NCBI GenBank assembly: GCA_905221605.1
Contig: CAJNDS010000964.1
Coordinates: 15,001-47,695, forward strand
Length of the DNA stretch: 32,695 bases
DNA from: Symbiodinium natans
Lineage: Eukaryota > Sar > Dinophyceae > Suessiales > Symbiodiniaceae
Direction: 5' to 3'
A model generated the notes under the pieces. The model saw only the letters and a program-made list of their open reading frames with translations. It did not search any database and was not told the DNA's origin. The position numbers and the translations under genes were made by a program. Within the stretch, counting starts at the first letter, position 1. The number at the start of each line of letters is the position of its first letter. Below are positions 17,950 to 27,089 of the stretch, piece by piece.

Positions 17950-20100
17950 GGGCATCGGATTCAGCACACAGAGGCCCCTCAAAGACTCAAAGCGCCCCTC
18001 TCAGTGTTCACCTCGCTTTGGACGTTAGAAACATCCTTCCAGGGTTGGGGGTTCCATACTTTTGGGGTCACCTCTAGCCACTCTAGCCTTCGCCCGCATC
18101 AAGTCTTGGCTTCAGTATTTCATACGCTGTTAGGCCTATGCCTAAACGACTCTTAATTTGGAAGAAAGCTACTTAGCTGCTCGCTCAGGCTCGGTGTAAA
18201 GGTTTGTTTTGAAGGATTCGATTTTGGGGCGTCGCAGATTAAAGACAAAAAAAGACACTGCTCTGGGCTCTCGGCACGAGTTTTTCTGGCTGAGTGGCGG
18301 AATGATATGCGGCCAGTCACTATGGTGGGTCGAACCTTTTTTGTTGCTGTAATGGGTCTCTTGGCCGCTGTGGTGGACTGGCTCTGGAGAGCATCGGTCT
18401 TGTGTAAGAACCACTTGATGTCAGGGCTTCCAGGACCGCCTCTGCTTCTGCTTGGTGGATTGCGCACGGGGGGAACCCACTAGATGATCTGGCTCAAGGC
18501 GGTCTGTAATCTCCTTCCCTGAACGTGGTCATTTTAGAGTAGGGGGATAGGCCTGAGCCCGACATCTTGAACCCGCAACCCCCCTTCTACTTAAACTTGA
18601 CCACCCCTACCAGCAACTGTAATTCTGGAAAGGGGTAGCACGTTTAAACGAGGAAGATCTTTCTGAAGCAGACCAAACCTTTCATGTGGGAGAATTGCGT
18701 GGTATCAGCCACTGATTAAGCCCACCCCGTGCTACTAATTTGAAGCCATTGTCCTCTGTGGGCCAGGCCTTTCTTGCGAGGAGCTCATCGAACTTTGCAC
18801 GCTGAAATGCCACGAGTGAGGGGCTTAGAAAGGTGTAAAGGGTTCGGGTGGTGCGCAGTTTTGTTTGGCTGAGTTTCGCATATAGATCCCGGATCTCTCA
18901 AAAAGCAGGAGGTCATGATCATGGTGTCTTGGAGGCCCGAGAATGCATTTAAATTTAGCCCTTGTAGCTTGAGGTTTGGGATCTTGCTCTGATAGGCTAT
19001 TGGTTTCGATCTGGGCCGATGGGTCTTGAGTTTGTTCGTCAATCAGGTTCATTTTCTGCTATCCCCACACCTTAGTTATTGTAGACAGGAGGGCCAATGG
19101 CAGCAGTTTTGCCCAATAGGTCTATTCAACATTTGTACGAGCTTGCGCATGCTTGTCGTAACTCCGATCAAGCTTTGTAAAGGCAAACTTGAGATCATTC
19201 TGCGAGCAGTTAACACATTTAACACCAGGGCGCTGAAACGTTCAGAGATGTTCAGACCAAGGAGGGTTTGCCCAGACGCAAAATGAGGAGGACTTAGTTG
19301 ACGTACTTGCCGCGTTGTCATGGCTCATGCCTAGGGCCTAGGTGCGGCTCTCGTTTTGGGTCCATTTCGCGTTCTCGCCAAGGCACGGGCAGAACAAGCC
19401 AAGCTGTCGGCGTCGTCCAGGTTGCAAAATCACGCTCTTGCCTACAATGCGTCCCATCGTGTGCATTACTTCGACCCAAATCGTGCTCCCACTGGGTCCC
19501 ATGATGTCGCGTGCACTTTTTGAGGCTGGAACACACAAATTTGACAGGATGTGCTTTCCTGATTTTTGGTGTTGGATGGGTTCGCTTCGTGCGTCTGTTC
19601 TAGTGCGTCTGTTCTAAGGGGATTTCCATTTCGTCGCATTCACATCGCCCTCTCGCCTTGGTCCCGTGTGCATGTCCCTCGTGAAGTGCAGAACCGTCGA
19701 CGCGTTGGGCACCTGGGTTTGTTTTAGGAGTGATCCTGGAGTGCTGTTCAGGGTCTTGAAGTGGTCTTACACTGGGGTTTACGCCTCTGTGCCTGCATAG
19801 CGTATGTGTTCATCGGCTGTGGAAAGTAAGGGATATGATGTGCAATGGGGGAGCTGAAGCCCTACAAACTTCAAATTGCATTTTAGCAGTTCTCGCTCAA
19901 CATCCCATGGACACTGGGGACAGTCTTGCATTTGTAGGACCAAGTATTCCGTGTAGCCACATTCCACAATGTACCCTTACCAAGCAGTCTCACTTAAAGA
20001 CATCAAAGGCCTCATAATCCCTTACTTTCCCCGATTTGTCAGCGCCGAACAATCTCCACCTTGGCCCAGTCACGCTTCGGTCCGGCTGGCGACCGCGAAC
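17950..20100. other. Gene-poor stretch
   Basis: Only short frames, none with a domain I recognise. No array repeats. Confidence 0.35.
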
Positions 20101-20266
20101 ATGGACTGCTTGGCTGGCTTTCTTTCGGTTATACAGTTTGGGATTTGGGCTCATCGTGAGTTACTTGCCTTCTGGTCTCCGGCCGCATCTGGCCCCGCCG
20201 ACCGCGAAACCGAAACCTTGGCAGCAGGAGAAGCAAGGAGCAGCACCCTCTTCCCCAGGTCGTCCG
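20101..20266 (+). CDS. Candidate exon ending at a strong splice donor
   Basis: Sequence up to CGTCCG|GTAAGTGG (donor at 20267) is open in two frames: one from ATG 20101 (MDCLAGFLSVIQFGIWAHRE...), the other beginning upstream at 20036 and ending PTAKPKPWQQEKQGAAPSSP. The donor fits consensus well. I cannot decide the frame or name a protein. Confidence 0.25.
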
Positions 20267-20906
20267 GTAAGTGGGGAAGGGGGACTGGGAGGGTGGCCAA
20301 CAGGAGAGCGGCATGGAGGTGGGAGGGGCCAAGTGTGTCAAGAAGTCCAACCAGGAGGTGTATTGGGAGATGGCACTCATGCCTGCATGAGGGGCAATGC
20401 ATCCTGATTAACGGTTAACAGACCAAAGCGTGTAATAGTGAGTTTTGGTAAGAGTGAAATACTGAGTTCAGAGTTGGCTATTTTGTTAAGTTCAATTACT
20501 GTATCAAAGCGGTTTAGGGCTTATAAAGTGCTTGAGGATTTACAGTGGTCCCAACCTCAGGAAGCGCCCGCTCTGAGCAACAGGAGACTGGCAGAAGCTT
20601 ACATGTTGGCGAATGATAGTGACAGTGTATGCCTGATCTTAAACAGACTGAGGGCCACGGCCGAAGATCAGTGTTTCGTGAGTATTTGTCTGCACCCAAA
20701 GCCAACTTTATCGGAACAGAAGCACAAGTACTTCTTCAAGCTTGGGTAGAGTAGAGCATTTGTGATGTCTTGAGAAGGCATAGTCGGGCCACTTTCCTTC
20801 TCGAATTTTCCCCCAGCACCCTTACTCGCGCAGAATGTGTTCGTAGTCAGCCGCCCATTTCTTTTCTCCGAAAGCTACAAGACTTTACAACTGGCAGGGA
20901 ACACGG
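20267..20906. other. Region of uncertain content
   Basis: A 103-codon frame (20438-20749) contains LSNRRLAEAYMLANDSDSV and could be coding, but I see no domain and no clear splice sites. Confidence 0.25.
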
Positions 20907-21211
20907 GTGAATTACAAGCTTAACACCAAAGGCATCTTTGAAGAGGCCGAGCTGGCTCAAAAATATGGGGAGCCGGGCGAAACAGCAGCCGCTGAGCCCA
21001 AAGTATACAGGAAGCGCATGGAGAGTATGCTTCGTGGGCCGAAGGCATGGCTGTGCCTTCATTGTTGCCCACTCCCAAAGTCCAAGAGTGTATCGGAAGG
21101 GAGCAAGGGCACCAGCATATGGAAGCAAAGCGCATGCAGCATGAACGACGCTTATGAGCGGGAACGAAGATGCTTGACTGCAAGGCAGGATTCAGCCTCG
21201 CGCCTGAGGAG
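20907..21211 (+). CDS. Candidate exon, unrecognised charged protein
   Basis: The frame reads LNTKGIFEEAELAQKYGEPG, ETAAAEPKVYRKRMESMLRG and, before the donor, MNDAYERERRCLTARQDS. It ends at CTGAGGAG|GTGAGTGG (donor 21212, phase 2), a near-perfect donor. The EEAELAQKYGEPG segment is strongly helical and charged and looks like real coding sequence. The middle (LCLHCCPLPKSKS) is less convincing, so part may be intron. Confidence 0.3.
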
Positions 21212-21678
21212 GTGAGTGGCCCTGCCTTTTTCCGGCGGGGAGAGGGCCTTTGACTTTTTCTGTCGCCCAGCGTGCGTCCGAATGGGCTGCCCTGCCTCAG
21301 AAGGCAAGAAAGCGGTGGGGGGGAGGGTTGGATGACTGGAGCTTGCCCGCCGGTTGACCAGAATCAGGGGATTCTGCAGACGCCCTCGTCTCCAAGCTCA
21401 GGCTGCCGGAAGACGTTCGCTTCGCCCTGTGACCAAGAAGACTCATAGTGGTGAGCTCCCTCAGCCCTGTACCTCTGTGGTTTTGGGGGGTGGACTGTCA
21501 GCAGCTTTTCGTGGTCAGGTCGCACGTGTTGTTCTTGCGTGCGCGGTTGATCAATGCATTGCCAAATTGCTCTCAGCTTGAAGGCTAGCTCGCAGCTCCG
21601 TCGCCACCACTCAAGGTCCTTTGCAAGCTAAACCGTCCGTAGCAGTCCATCACCAGCGACCGGTACTAGTCGAGGCAG

Positions 21679-21888
21679 GGAGCTTTGGCCGCCAACCCCA
21701 CTCCAAGGCCCGAGGAAGTTCTCCCTTTGCCAAAAACCGTCTGCACAGGCAAGGAGCGACGCGACTGCGCTGCCTGCCTCGGAGGCATGGGACTTCAGAG
21801 CGCTTCCAGTGGCAGCGCAGAGCCTAACATTAGGCAAGCAGCTTTATTTTCTGCCTTGGTCATCTTGCTCATAGGGTCGGCCTCATGA
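21679..21888 (+). CDS. Candidate exon with Cys pair and hydrophobic end
   Basis: After GAGGCAG|G (acceptor 21677-21678) a phase-0 frame reads GALAANPTPRPEEVLPLPKT, VCTGKERRDCAACLGGMG and, after a Ser/Gly linker, a hydrophobic stretch AALFSALVILLIGSAS before TGA. It may be the end of a small gene preceding the oxygenase gene, or only a chance frame. No family recognised. Confidence 0.25.
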   Translation, partial: GALAANPTPRPEEVLPLPKTVCTGKERRDCAACLGGMGLQSASSGSAEPNIRQAALFSALVILLIGSAS

Positions 21889-21912
21889 ACTAACCAGTAA
21901 CGCTGCGCTGCT

Positions 21913-21954
21913 ATGGGTGCTGCGGCGGCCCCTGCACACGTCAACAACGAGGAG
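21913..21954 (+). CDS. Probable first exon of the oxygenase gene
   Basis: The main oxygenase frame has no ATG before residue 16 and no stop between 22133 and its core, so an upstream exon is likely. ATG 21913 gives MGAAAAPAHVNNEE; a GT at 21955 and an AG at 22170-22171 are both phase 0 and join it to PLPEAPEQSTEG. This would remove a 217-nt intron. The upstream frame remains coding-like a little longer (WKEAVKKMKEAG to 21999), so a later GC donor at 21997 is an alternative. Confidence 0.45.
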
Positions 21955-22171
21955 GTATCACAAGGCTGGAAGGAGGCAGTCAAGAAGATGAAGGAGGCAG
22001 GTTGCATGGTGTGGGGCCATCTTTAATTACCGTAGTTGCAGAGAGACGTGAGTGAGGGAGCGCTCATGGCAACTCGAAGCCAGCGGTAGTGCTCCGGGTC
22101 GGATTAGAAATACCTGGCCTCCATGTGCTTAAGCTCTGACTTTCTGCGATTGCCATATCAATTCAACGGAG

Positions 22172-23830
22172 CCCTTGCCCGAGGCCCCGGAGCAATCGAC
22201 CGAAGGTGCCGAAGGACGAATGTTGCCAGTGGATCCTGATTTTGCCAGCCAGGTCGGGCGCCAGATCAGCGATATGACTTCAAAGAGTGAGCAGCTTCAA
22301 GACATGATCAACCAACTGCTGGTTGGGGACATGGAGCCCCTGACAGAGTTGGAGAAGCTCTGCGACGGGCAGATGAGGTGGAACGTTGCCTGCCTGCAGC
22401 GCAAGATGGAGAAGCTGCAAACTGCCTGCAAGCAGTTGGCTTGTGTGGCCCAAAAACGAAAGTACGTTGAAGCAGACGTTGCCATGTTGCCCAGCTTGTG
22501 TCGTGGGCATGCTCTCAGAGAAGATGCACCAGCCCAGCAAGGGGTGACGCATGCAGGAGGCTCAACCCGTGGCATGCTGGCGCTCCCGCCCGGTACCGAG
22601 ATTCATTGGCAGAAGGTTCTCATTCGCAATGGTCGAAACATGCAGCCTGAGCCGACTTTGGCAGAAGACGGGATTGAGTTGAGGACCATTCGGTCTCAGG
22701 TGAGCGATTGGGCTGATCAATGTCATGCAGACAAGCTTTGGTGTCAGGATGCAGTTCGCATAATGCAGGAAGCAACTGGAGCAAAGCAAGTGATTTTGAT
22801 TCATGACCCACTCCACCGGGATGGAAGCGACAAGTTCAAGGGCTACGGTGTAGGCGCGCATACAGACTATTCTGCGTACTGTGAGAAGAACCTGCCAGTC
22901 AACATACAACAAGAATGCCACGGGAAGCACTTCGCACTTTTCAACTTGTGGAGGTCGACTGATGTGCATTCGGTGAAGTGGTTCCCGCTTGGGTTTCTGC
23001 ACCCGGCCTCCGTTTGCCCCAGCGACCTGGTCTACTGCGAGCAATACGGTGAGGCCTTGTTCAAGGATCTGGTGGAGGCAGATCTCCAGTCGTCTCACTT
23101 GGGTTTGCATTGTGACGCCATGCTTGTTGATGGCATCCGCTACTCTACCTACCGAGCAGTCGCTGCCCACAAAGGGTTGGTACCAGACAGGAGGAAGAAG
23201 GATCCCAACATTGTTTTCAGGCATGTTCATTCCAAGCGACATTCGTGGCTCTACTTTCCGGACATGACTCAAGATGAGGTCGTGATCTTCCGGCAGTATG
23301 ATACACGAATAGCTGAAGTGGCGAAATCTACGGTTGTCCATGCAGCATTCGCTGACCCATCAGTGCATGCCGAGGTCCTCCGCAGACACTCGTGCGAACT
23401 CAGATGCGTTTGCATCTTCGATGAGCAGCGACCGGATGAGGAGGCTTGCAAAAAGCAGCGCCTGAAACTTATTGAAGATGCATTCTCAGGTCTGCCATCA
23501 CCCGCAGCTTCCCCTTCCACTCCAGAGTGGCTTGCAACGCAGTCACGCTTCGTGCGCGATGGGTTGGAAGCACTCCTGCGGGGCGCAGTGATGCAACCCA
23601 TTTGCTTCGGCCGTGAACTGCTGGATCTCTGGGATCAAGGACTCCGCGGTGTGGAGATCTGCCGTGCCTTGGAGAGCTTGTTGGAGTGTGATCGGCAGGT
23701 GGGTGACCCGGAGCGGCTGCTGAAACAGCAAACGGATGGAACCAGCGCCCCCGAAGGTGACAACCCCTTCCGTGAACTGCCGCACATGGCAATCATTTTA
23801 TCTAGTCATAAGTTCTGCATCTGGGTTTGA
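22172..23830 (+). CDS. AsaB/CmcJ/GliA-family iron-dependent oxygenase-like protein
   Basis: Members of this family act like 2-oxoglutarate/Fe(II) oxygenases or related tailoring enzymes (CmcJ in cephamycin methoxylation, NvfI and AsaB in fungal metabolite pathways). Counting from the codon at 22175, the signatures are in order: GVGAHTDYSA with the metal-type HxD pair His229-Asp231; HFALFNLWRSTDVHSVKWFP; SWLYFPDMTQDEVVIFRQYD (residues 357-376); VHAAFADPS with the distal His389; and the R-x-S-x-E-x-R motif at Arg404-Arg410. These are all expected core residues, so activity is plausible. The protein is long for the family (about 280-340 usual): residues 17-140 add a helical, possibly coiled-coil part (LQDMINQLLVGDMEPLTELE), and about 110 residues follow the core. 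If the start is not spliced, the first ATG is 22220. The last residues (AIILSSHKFCIWV) lie in AT-richer DNA after a GAAG|GTGACA site near 23755 and may be intron read-through. Substrate unknown. Confidence 0.85.
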   Translation, partial: PLPEAPEQSTEGAEGRMLPVDPDFASQVGRQISDMTSKSEQLQDMINQLLVGDMEPLTELEKLCDGQMRWNVACLQRKMEKLQTACKQLACVAQKRKYVEADVAMLPSLCRGHALREDAPAQQGVTHAGGSTRGMLALPPGTEIHWQKVLIRNGRNMQPEPTLAEDGIELRTIRSQVSDWADQCHADKLWCQDAVRIMQEATGAKQVILIHDPLHRDGSDKFKGYGVGAHTDYSAYCEKNLPVNIQQECHGKHFALFNLWRSTDVHSVKWFPLGFLHPASVCPSDLVYCEQYGEALFKDLVEADLQSSHLGLHCDAMLVDGIRYSTYRAVAAHKGLVPDRRKKDPNIVFRHVHSKRHSWLYFPDMTQDEVVIFRQYDTRIAEVAKSTVVHAAFADPSVHAEVLRRHSCELRCVCIFDEQRPDEEACKKQRLKLIEDAFSGLPSPAASPSTPEWLATQSRFVRDGLEALLRGAVMQPICFGRELLDLWDQGLRGVEICRALESLLECDRQVGDPERLLKQQTDGTSAPEGDNPFRELPHMAIILSSHKFCIWV

Positions 23831-24142
23831 AAAATGTTGTCTTTCCTTGTGGAGGGGAGCAGTCTCCTTTATGCAGGGACTTCAGAGATCATGCCGACAG
23901 AAGAAGCGCAGACCGCGCAAAAGACTGCTCGATGAACACGCGCATAGGACAGGCAAGAGATGGTCGAACCTTTCGTGTTCAGAGCGCGCTCAGTGTGGGT
24001 GGAAACTTGCCTTGTTGCTGGCCTGCCTTCTGGATTGTCTGAGCAACAGCAGGTGTGCGCAATGCGAATTTGCAGGGTTTTATGCTACTTGAAAGTCCGC
24101 AACACACGACCTGTTTAATTCAAACGCAAGACGACCCGACTC
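23831..24142. other. Intergenic or 3' region after the oxygenase
   Basis: A Lys/Arg-rich 118-codon frame (23736-24092) overlaps but has no domain. No repeat. Confidence 0.35.
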
Positions 24143-24218
24143 GGGCTGGGGCCGACGTTGGGAGGGTGAGGTGGGCGGGGAGGTGGGCGGGGAGGTGAGC
24201 GGGGGTGGCTGTGGGCAA
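24143..24218 (+). other. G-rich stretch 1, G-quadruplex potential
   Basis: Two tandem copies of GAGGTGGGCGGG followed by GAGCGGGGGTGGCTGTGGG on the + strand; at least four G3+ runs with short loops. Confidence 0.7.
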
Positions 24219-24465
24219 GAAAAGGCCAGACAAAGGGCCGCCAGATAAAGTGCTTGAGGGAGATTGTACCCTCAACTCTGACCCATGCCCACGACGCCAC
24301 GCCCCGACATAGAAGGACAGGGCTGCCAGACCAAAGAGTTCTCGGAATGTTTTGCGCTCGCCCTAAACCCCACACCCGTAGCCCCGCATCGGCGAAGCGG
24401 TGGTCCCTGTCAGTCACGAAACTTACGAAGTGCAAGCGTAAGCTGTGTAAAAAGCCAAAACAAAG

Positions 24466-24562
24466 GTGAGGGGGGCGGGGTGGGGGGGTTGGGGGCGTGG
24501 GTTGGGGGGTTGGGGGCCAGTTGGGGGTGGGTTAGGGGGGTGGGGTGGGAGGGGTGGGGGAG
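24466..24562 (+). other. G-rich stretch 2, possible 5'-UTR intron
   Basis: Nearly every second word is a G4-G7 run with short loops (GTTGGGGG, GTGGGTTGGGG), so G-quadruplex potential on the + strand is very high. It begins at AAAG|GTGAGG (24466), a good splice donor, and an AG lies at 24650-24651 or 24659-24660 just before the next gene's ATG, so it could be the start of an intron in the 5' leader. Confidence 0.6.
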
Positions 24563-24665
24563 ACAACCTAGACACCTTCGACCCGAGGCGGATTAACCCT
24601 TGGGCCAAGGTGAATGGCATCGAAAAACGTACGGTGCCTGCAACTCCGGCCCAGTGACTAGCACA

Positions 24666-25721
24666 ATGGCCGCGGAGCTGCGCGACATCGCGAAATTTGG
24701 TGCTGACGCAGGCAAGGTGGATCTTGAAAGGCTGATGGGGCCTTCTTGGCCACACCTTTCAGTTTGTGCACATGATCCAACGCTGGCCGACATCAGCCAG
24801 GTGCTTTGCGACCCTGGCGCGCTGGTAACGGTGCGCAGCATCGAGCCGTTCAAGCCGCAAGACATGGACTTCCTGCTCGGCAACCTGCAGCGTGGGGAAG
24901 TGCTGCTCGAGGAGGGCATGACAGTCCAGGGAGCCATGGGTTTGGGCAGCAGCGGGTTCTTCACAGAGGAATGCTTGCTTGGGGGTGGCGTTGCCATTGC
25001 CTCTATTCCATGCAAAGACCCCGGGCAGTATATGGAATGCTTGTCCATTTGCCTCAACGATGGCATGTCTTGGTGCGCTGTGTCAAAGTCGCACTATGGG
25101 CAGTCTTGGATCTTGGTGTGGCTGCGAAACGTAATTCGGGCGCTTCTTGCAGGTGCATCCCTGCTGGTGATTGGCCCCAAGGCACCAGGGCAACTTTGTT
25201 CAGCGCAACGTGCTGAAGTGGCACTTCTTTTGGCACTGGAGCTTCCCTTTGCCTTTGCCGAGATCGACACATTCATTGCCAATCGCCGGCCCCTGCACCA
25301 CTTGGTCTTGGCTGACAACCCAGACTGGGCTGAGATCGAAAGCCGGCTGGATGCTCGTCATGTGGCTGGTGCCCTCCCTGCACTCCTCTGCAAACCATCT
25401 GCCGATGGTCGGACCATCTTACATTGCGCGGTGGAACGTGGAGGATCGGCTGACTTCGTCCGTAAATTAATTTCAATGAGGTCGGATGTGACACAGCGTA
25501 CTTCCAGAGGGCAAACGGCTTTGCACCTGTGTGCAAAGTGCCAAGATCGTGCTAGCCAGCCTGGCAATCTTGCCAAGATAACGGCTGCGCTGCTCAGTGC
25601 TAACAATGGAATCCGGCACTTTGTTGATGACGGTGGGGACACTGCTTTCTGCACAGCAAAAACCATTAGCAACACTACTGTGTTGCAGGCATTGGCAGCA
25701 CAACCTGGTGATGCTGCTTAA
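24666..25721 (+). CDS. ASIP-DGM domain plus ankyrin repeat protein (351 aa)
   Basis: Start chosen at ATG 24666 (ATGGCCGCGG); the frame is open a little further upstream without an ATG. Residues 108-185 form a compact domain with GVAIASIPCKDPGQY, ICLNDGMSWCAV, WILVWLRNVIRALLAG and SAQRAEV. I do not recognise it, but a clear paralogous copy occurs in the next gene (residues 651-727 there). Then FIANRRPLHHLVLADN (RRPLHH at 207-212) is also shared, followed by ankyrin repeats: DGRTILHCAVERG (247-), SRGQTALHLCAKCQ (280-) and a weaker DGGDTAFCTAKT (322-). Ankyrin repeats bind other proteins. No signal peptide or membrane segment is evident (VVIGP-like hydrophobic strands belong to the domain). The stop is TAA after PGDAA. 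Same strand and head-to-tail with its neighbours. Function unknown. Confidence 0.8.
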   Translation: MAAELRDIAKFGADAGKVDLERLMGPSWPHLSVCAHDPTLADISQVLCDPGALVTVRSIEPFKPQDMDFLLGNLQRGEVLLEEGMTVQGAMGLGSSGFFTEECLLGGGVAIASIPCKDPGQYMECLSICLNDGMSWCAVSKSHYGQSWILVWLRNVIRALLAGASLLVIGPKAPGQLCSAQRAEVALLLALELPFAFAEIDTFIANRRPLHHLVLADNPDWAEIESRLDARHVAGALPALLCKPSADGRTILHCAVERGGSADFVRKLISMRSDVTQRTSRGQTALHLCAKCQDRASQPGNLAKITAALLSANNGIRHFVDDGGDTAFCTAKTISNTTVLQALAAQPGDAA

Positions 25722-27089
25722 TCAGGATCCTTCGCTTGCCCTCGGGGGCCATAACCTGTGCTGATTACATGCACATACTCCTCCTGTCTCACAGCACAAG
25801 CTCATTGTCGTCGTGATGGGAGAGCTTTTTTTCCAGCGGTTGCAGCGCAGGCCTTGCAAGGCAAGGTCGCTTCGCGTCTGTTACTTGGCTTGGCACAGGT
25901 CAAGCTAGCTGCTAGTCGAACCTCTAGGGCAGGGGCACGAGCCGAGTCATCCTTGTTGTGCTACGATGCCACACGCTCAAAGCGTCTAAGGGTGACTTGA
26001 CACCTGCTCCCGGACGTCCAGTGAACATACTGGACAAAATGCAAAGCGGAGTGTCAAAACAGAACGGAAAGCTCTTGATTCTGCATGCTTTGCATGGACT
26101 GGGAAGCTTCTGGCCTTGCAGGTTGATGACTAGGGTGATGTGGAAAGATTAATGTCTGCTTCCACAGTTTGACAGGCGCAAGCCAAGATGAGCGGGAGTG
26201 ACAGTCCGAATATCCATGAGGTCCTTGCACCATGAAACCCTTCTTTGGCAGCAAGTGGACTTCCGATGCAGCCGGCCAGCAACCCATCTTGTCTGCTTAC
26301 ATAGAACCTGGGATTTGGTGCTCAGGACTTCGGGCAGTAGGGTGAGTGCGGATTTCCCTGACGAAGGCCTGCGATCATGTGTCGAGCTGTCGGCGTAAGC
26401 TAAATATCCGTTGATGGAGATGCGAATCTGGGACTGATGGAGCATCCTAGCCCTCACTGTCGAAGGAAACGGAGGGTCCAGGAGTTGGGGGCATGCTTGC
26501 TTTTCAAGTTCGACGCAAGTGGATTGGGCGAGCTTGAGCACTTCGCCGAATAGGTGCGGCCCCATCACAGCGTTTCTCACGTTGCTGATGGCTAGCCACT
26601 TTCTGAAGTAGAAGTCAAAGCAACTCTCCAAGAGTTGTTAGAGGGGACGAGTACTAGCGCAGCCCAGGCCGGTCAGCTGTGTGGAAGTGCGCCAGAAATG
26701 GACGAGGCTCTGAAACATATCAGTCGAGTGTCTGGACTTGTGTTGGACATTCGATCGAGAGTTCTGATTTATGGCTCCGTGTCGGTTACACGGTGAATCC
26801 GTGCTCGGCCGTCTTGAGGCCGGCCAGAAAGGGCCTTGCCTGCAGTGTGTGGCAGTCTAGCACAAGCGAAACGGATTTCGCACTGCCTCAGCCTTGGTTG
26901 ACCAGCCAGTCTTCATGCAAGCGTGTTGTGAACATGTTGAATCACCTGCGGCTCGTTTTGGGCTTTCGAAGCGTAATCGCGCAACCAAACGTTCCGCTTC
27001 TGATGAATGTGCGACTTTTAACCTCATTGATGTGGCACCTAATGTCAACATCTTGTGCTCTTTAGGCCAGCGAGGTGAAAAGCTTTTAG
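25722..27089. other. Intergenic stretch between the two paralogues
   Basis: No convincing frame. A 160-codon minus-strand frame (26149-26631) has no recognisable domain. The region directly before the next ATG ends in GCTTTTAG, which could serve as a splice acceptor (cis or spliced-leader). Confidence 0.4.

Noticed and set aside
18486-18500. Relict spliced leader from TGGCTCAAG near 18490
   Set aside because: Only nine bases match and the preceding GCCATTT core is missing; expected by chance at this length.
22562-23341. 259-codon minus-strand frame
   Set aside because: Antisense shadow of the oxygenase core, whose sense frame carries all family motifs.
26149-26631. 160-codon minus-strand gene between the paralogues
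   Set aside because: No domain, no splice or neighbour support.
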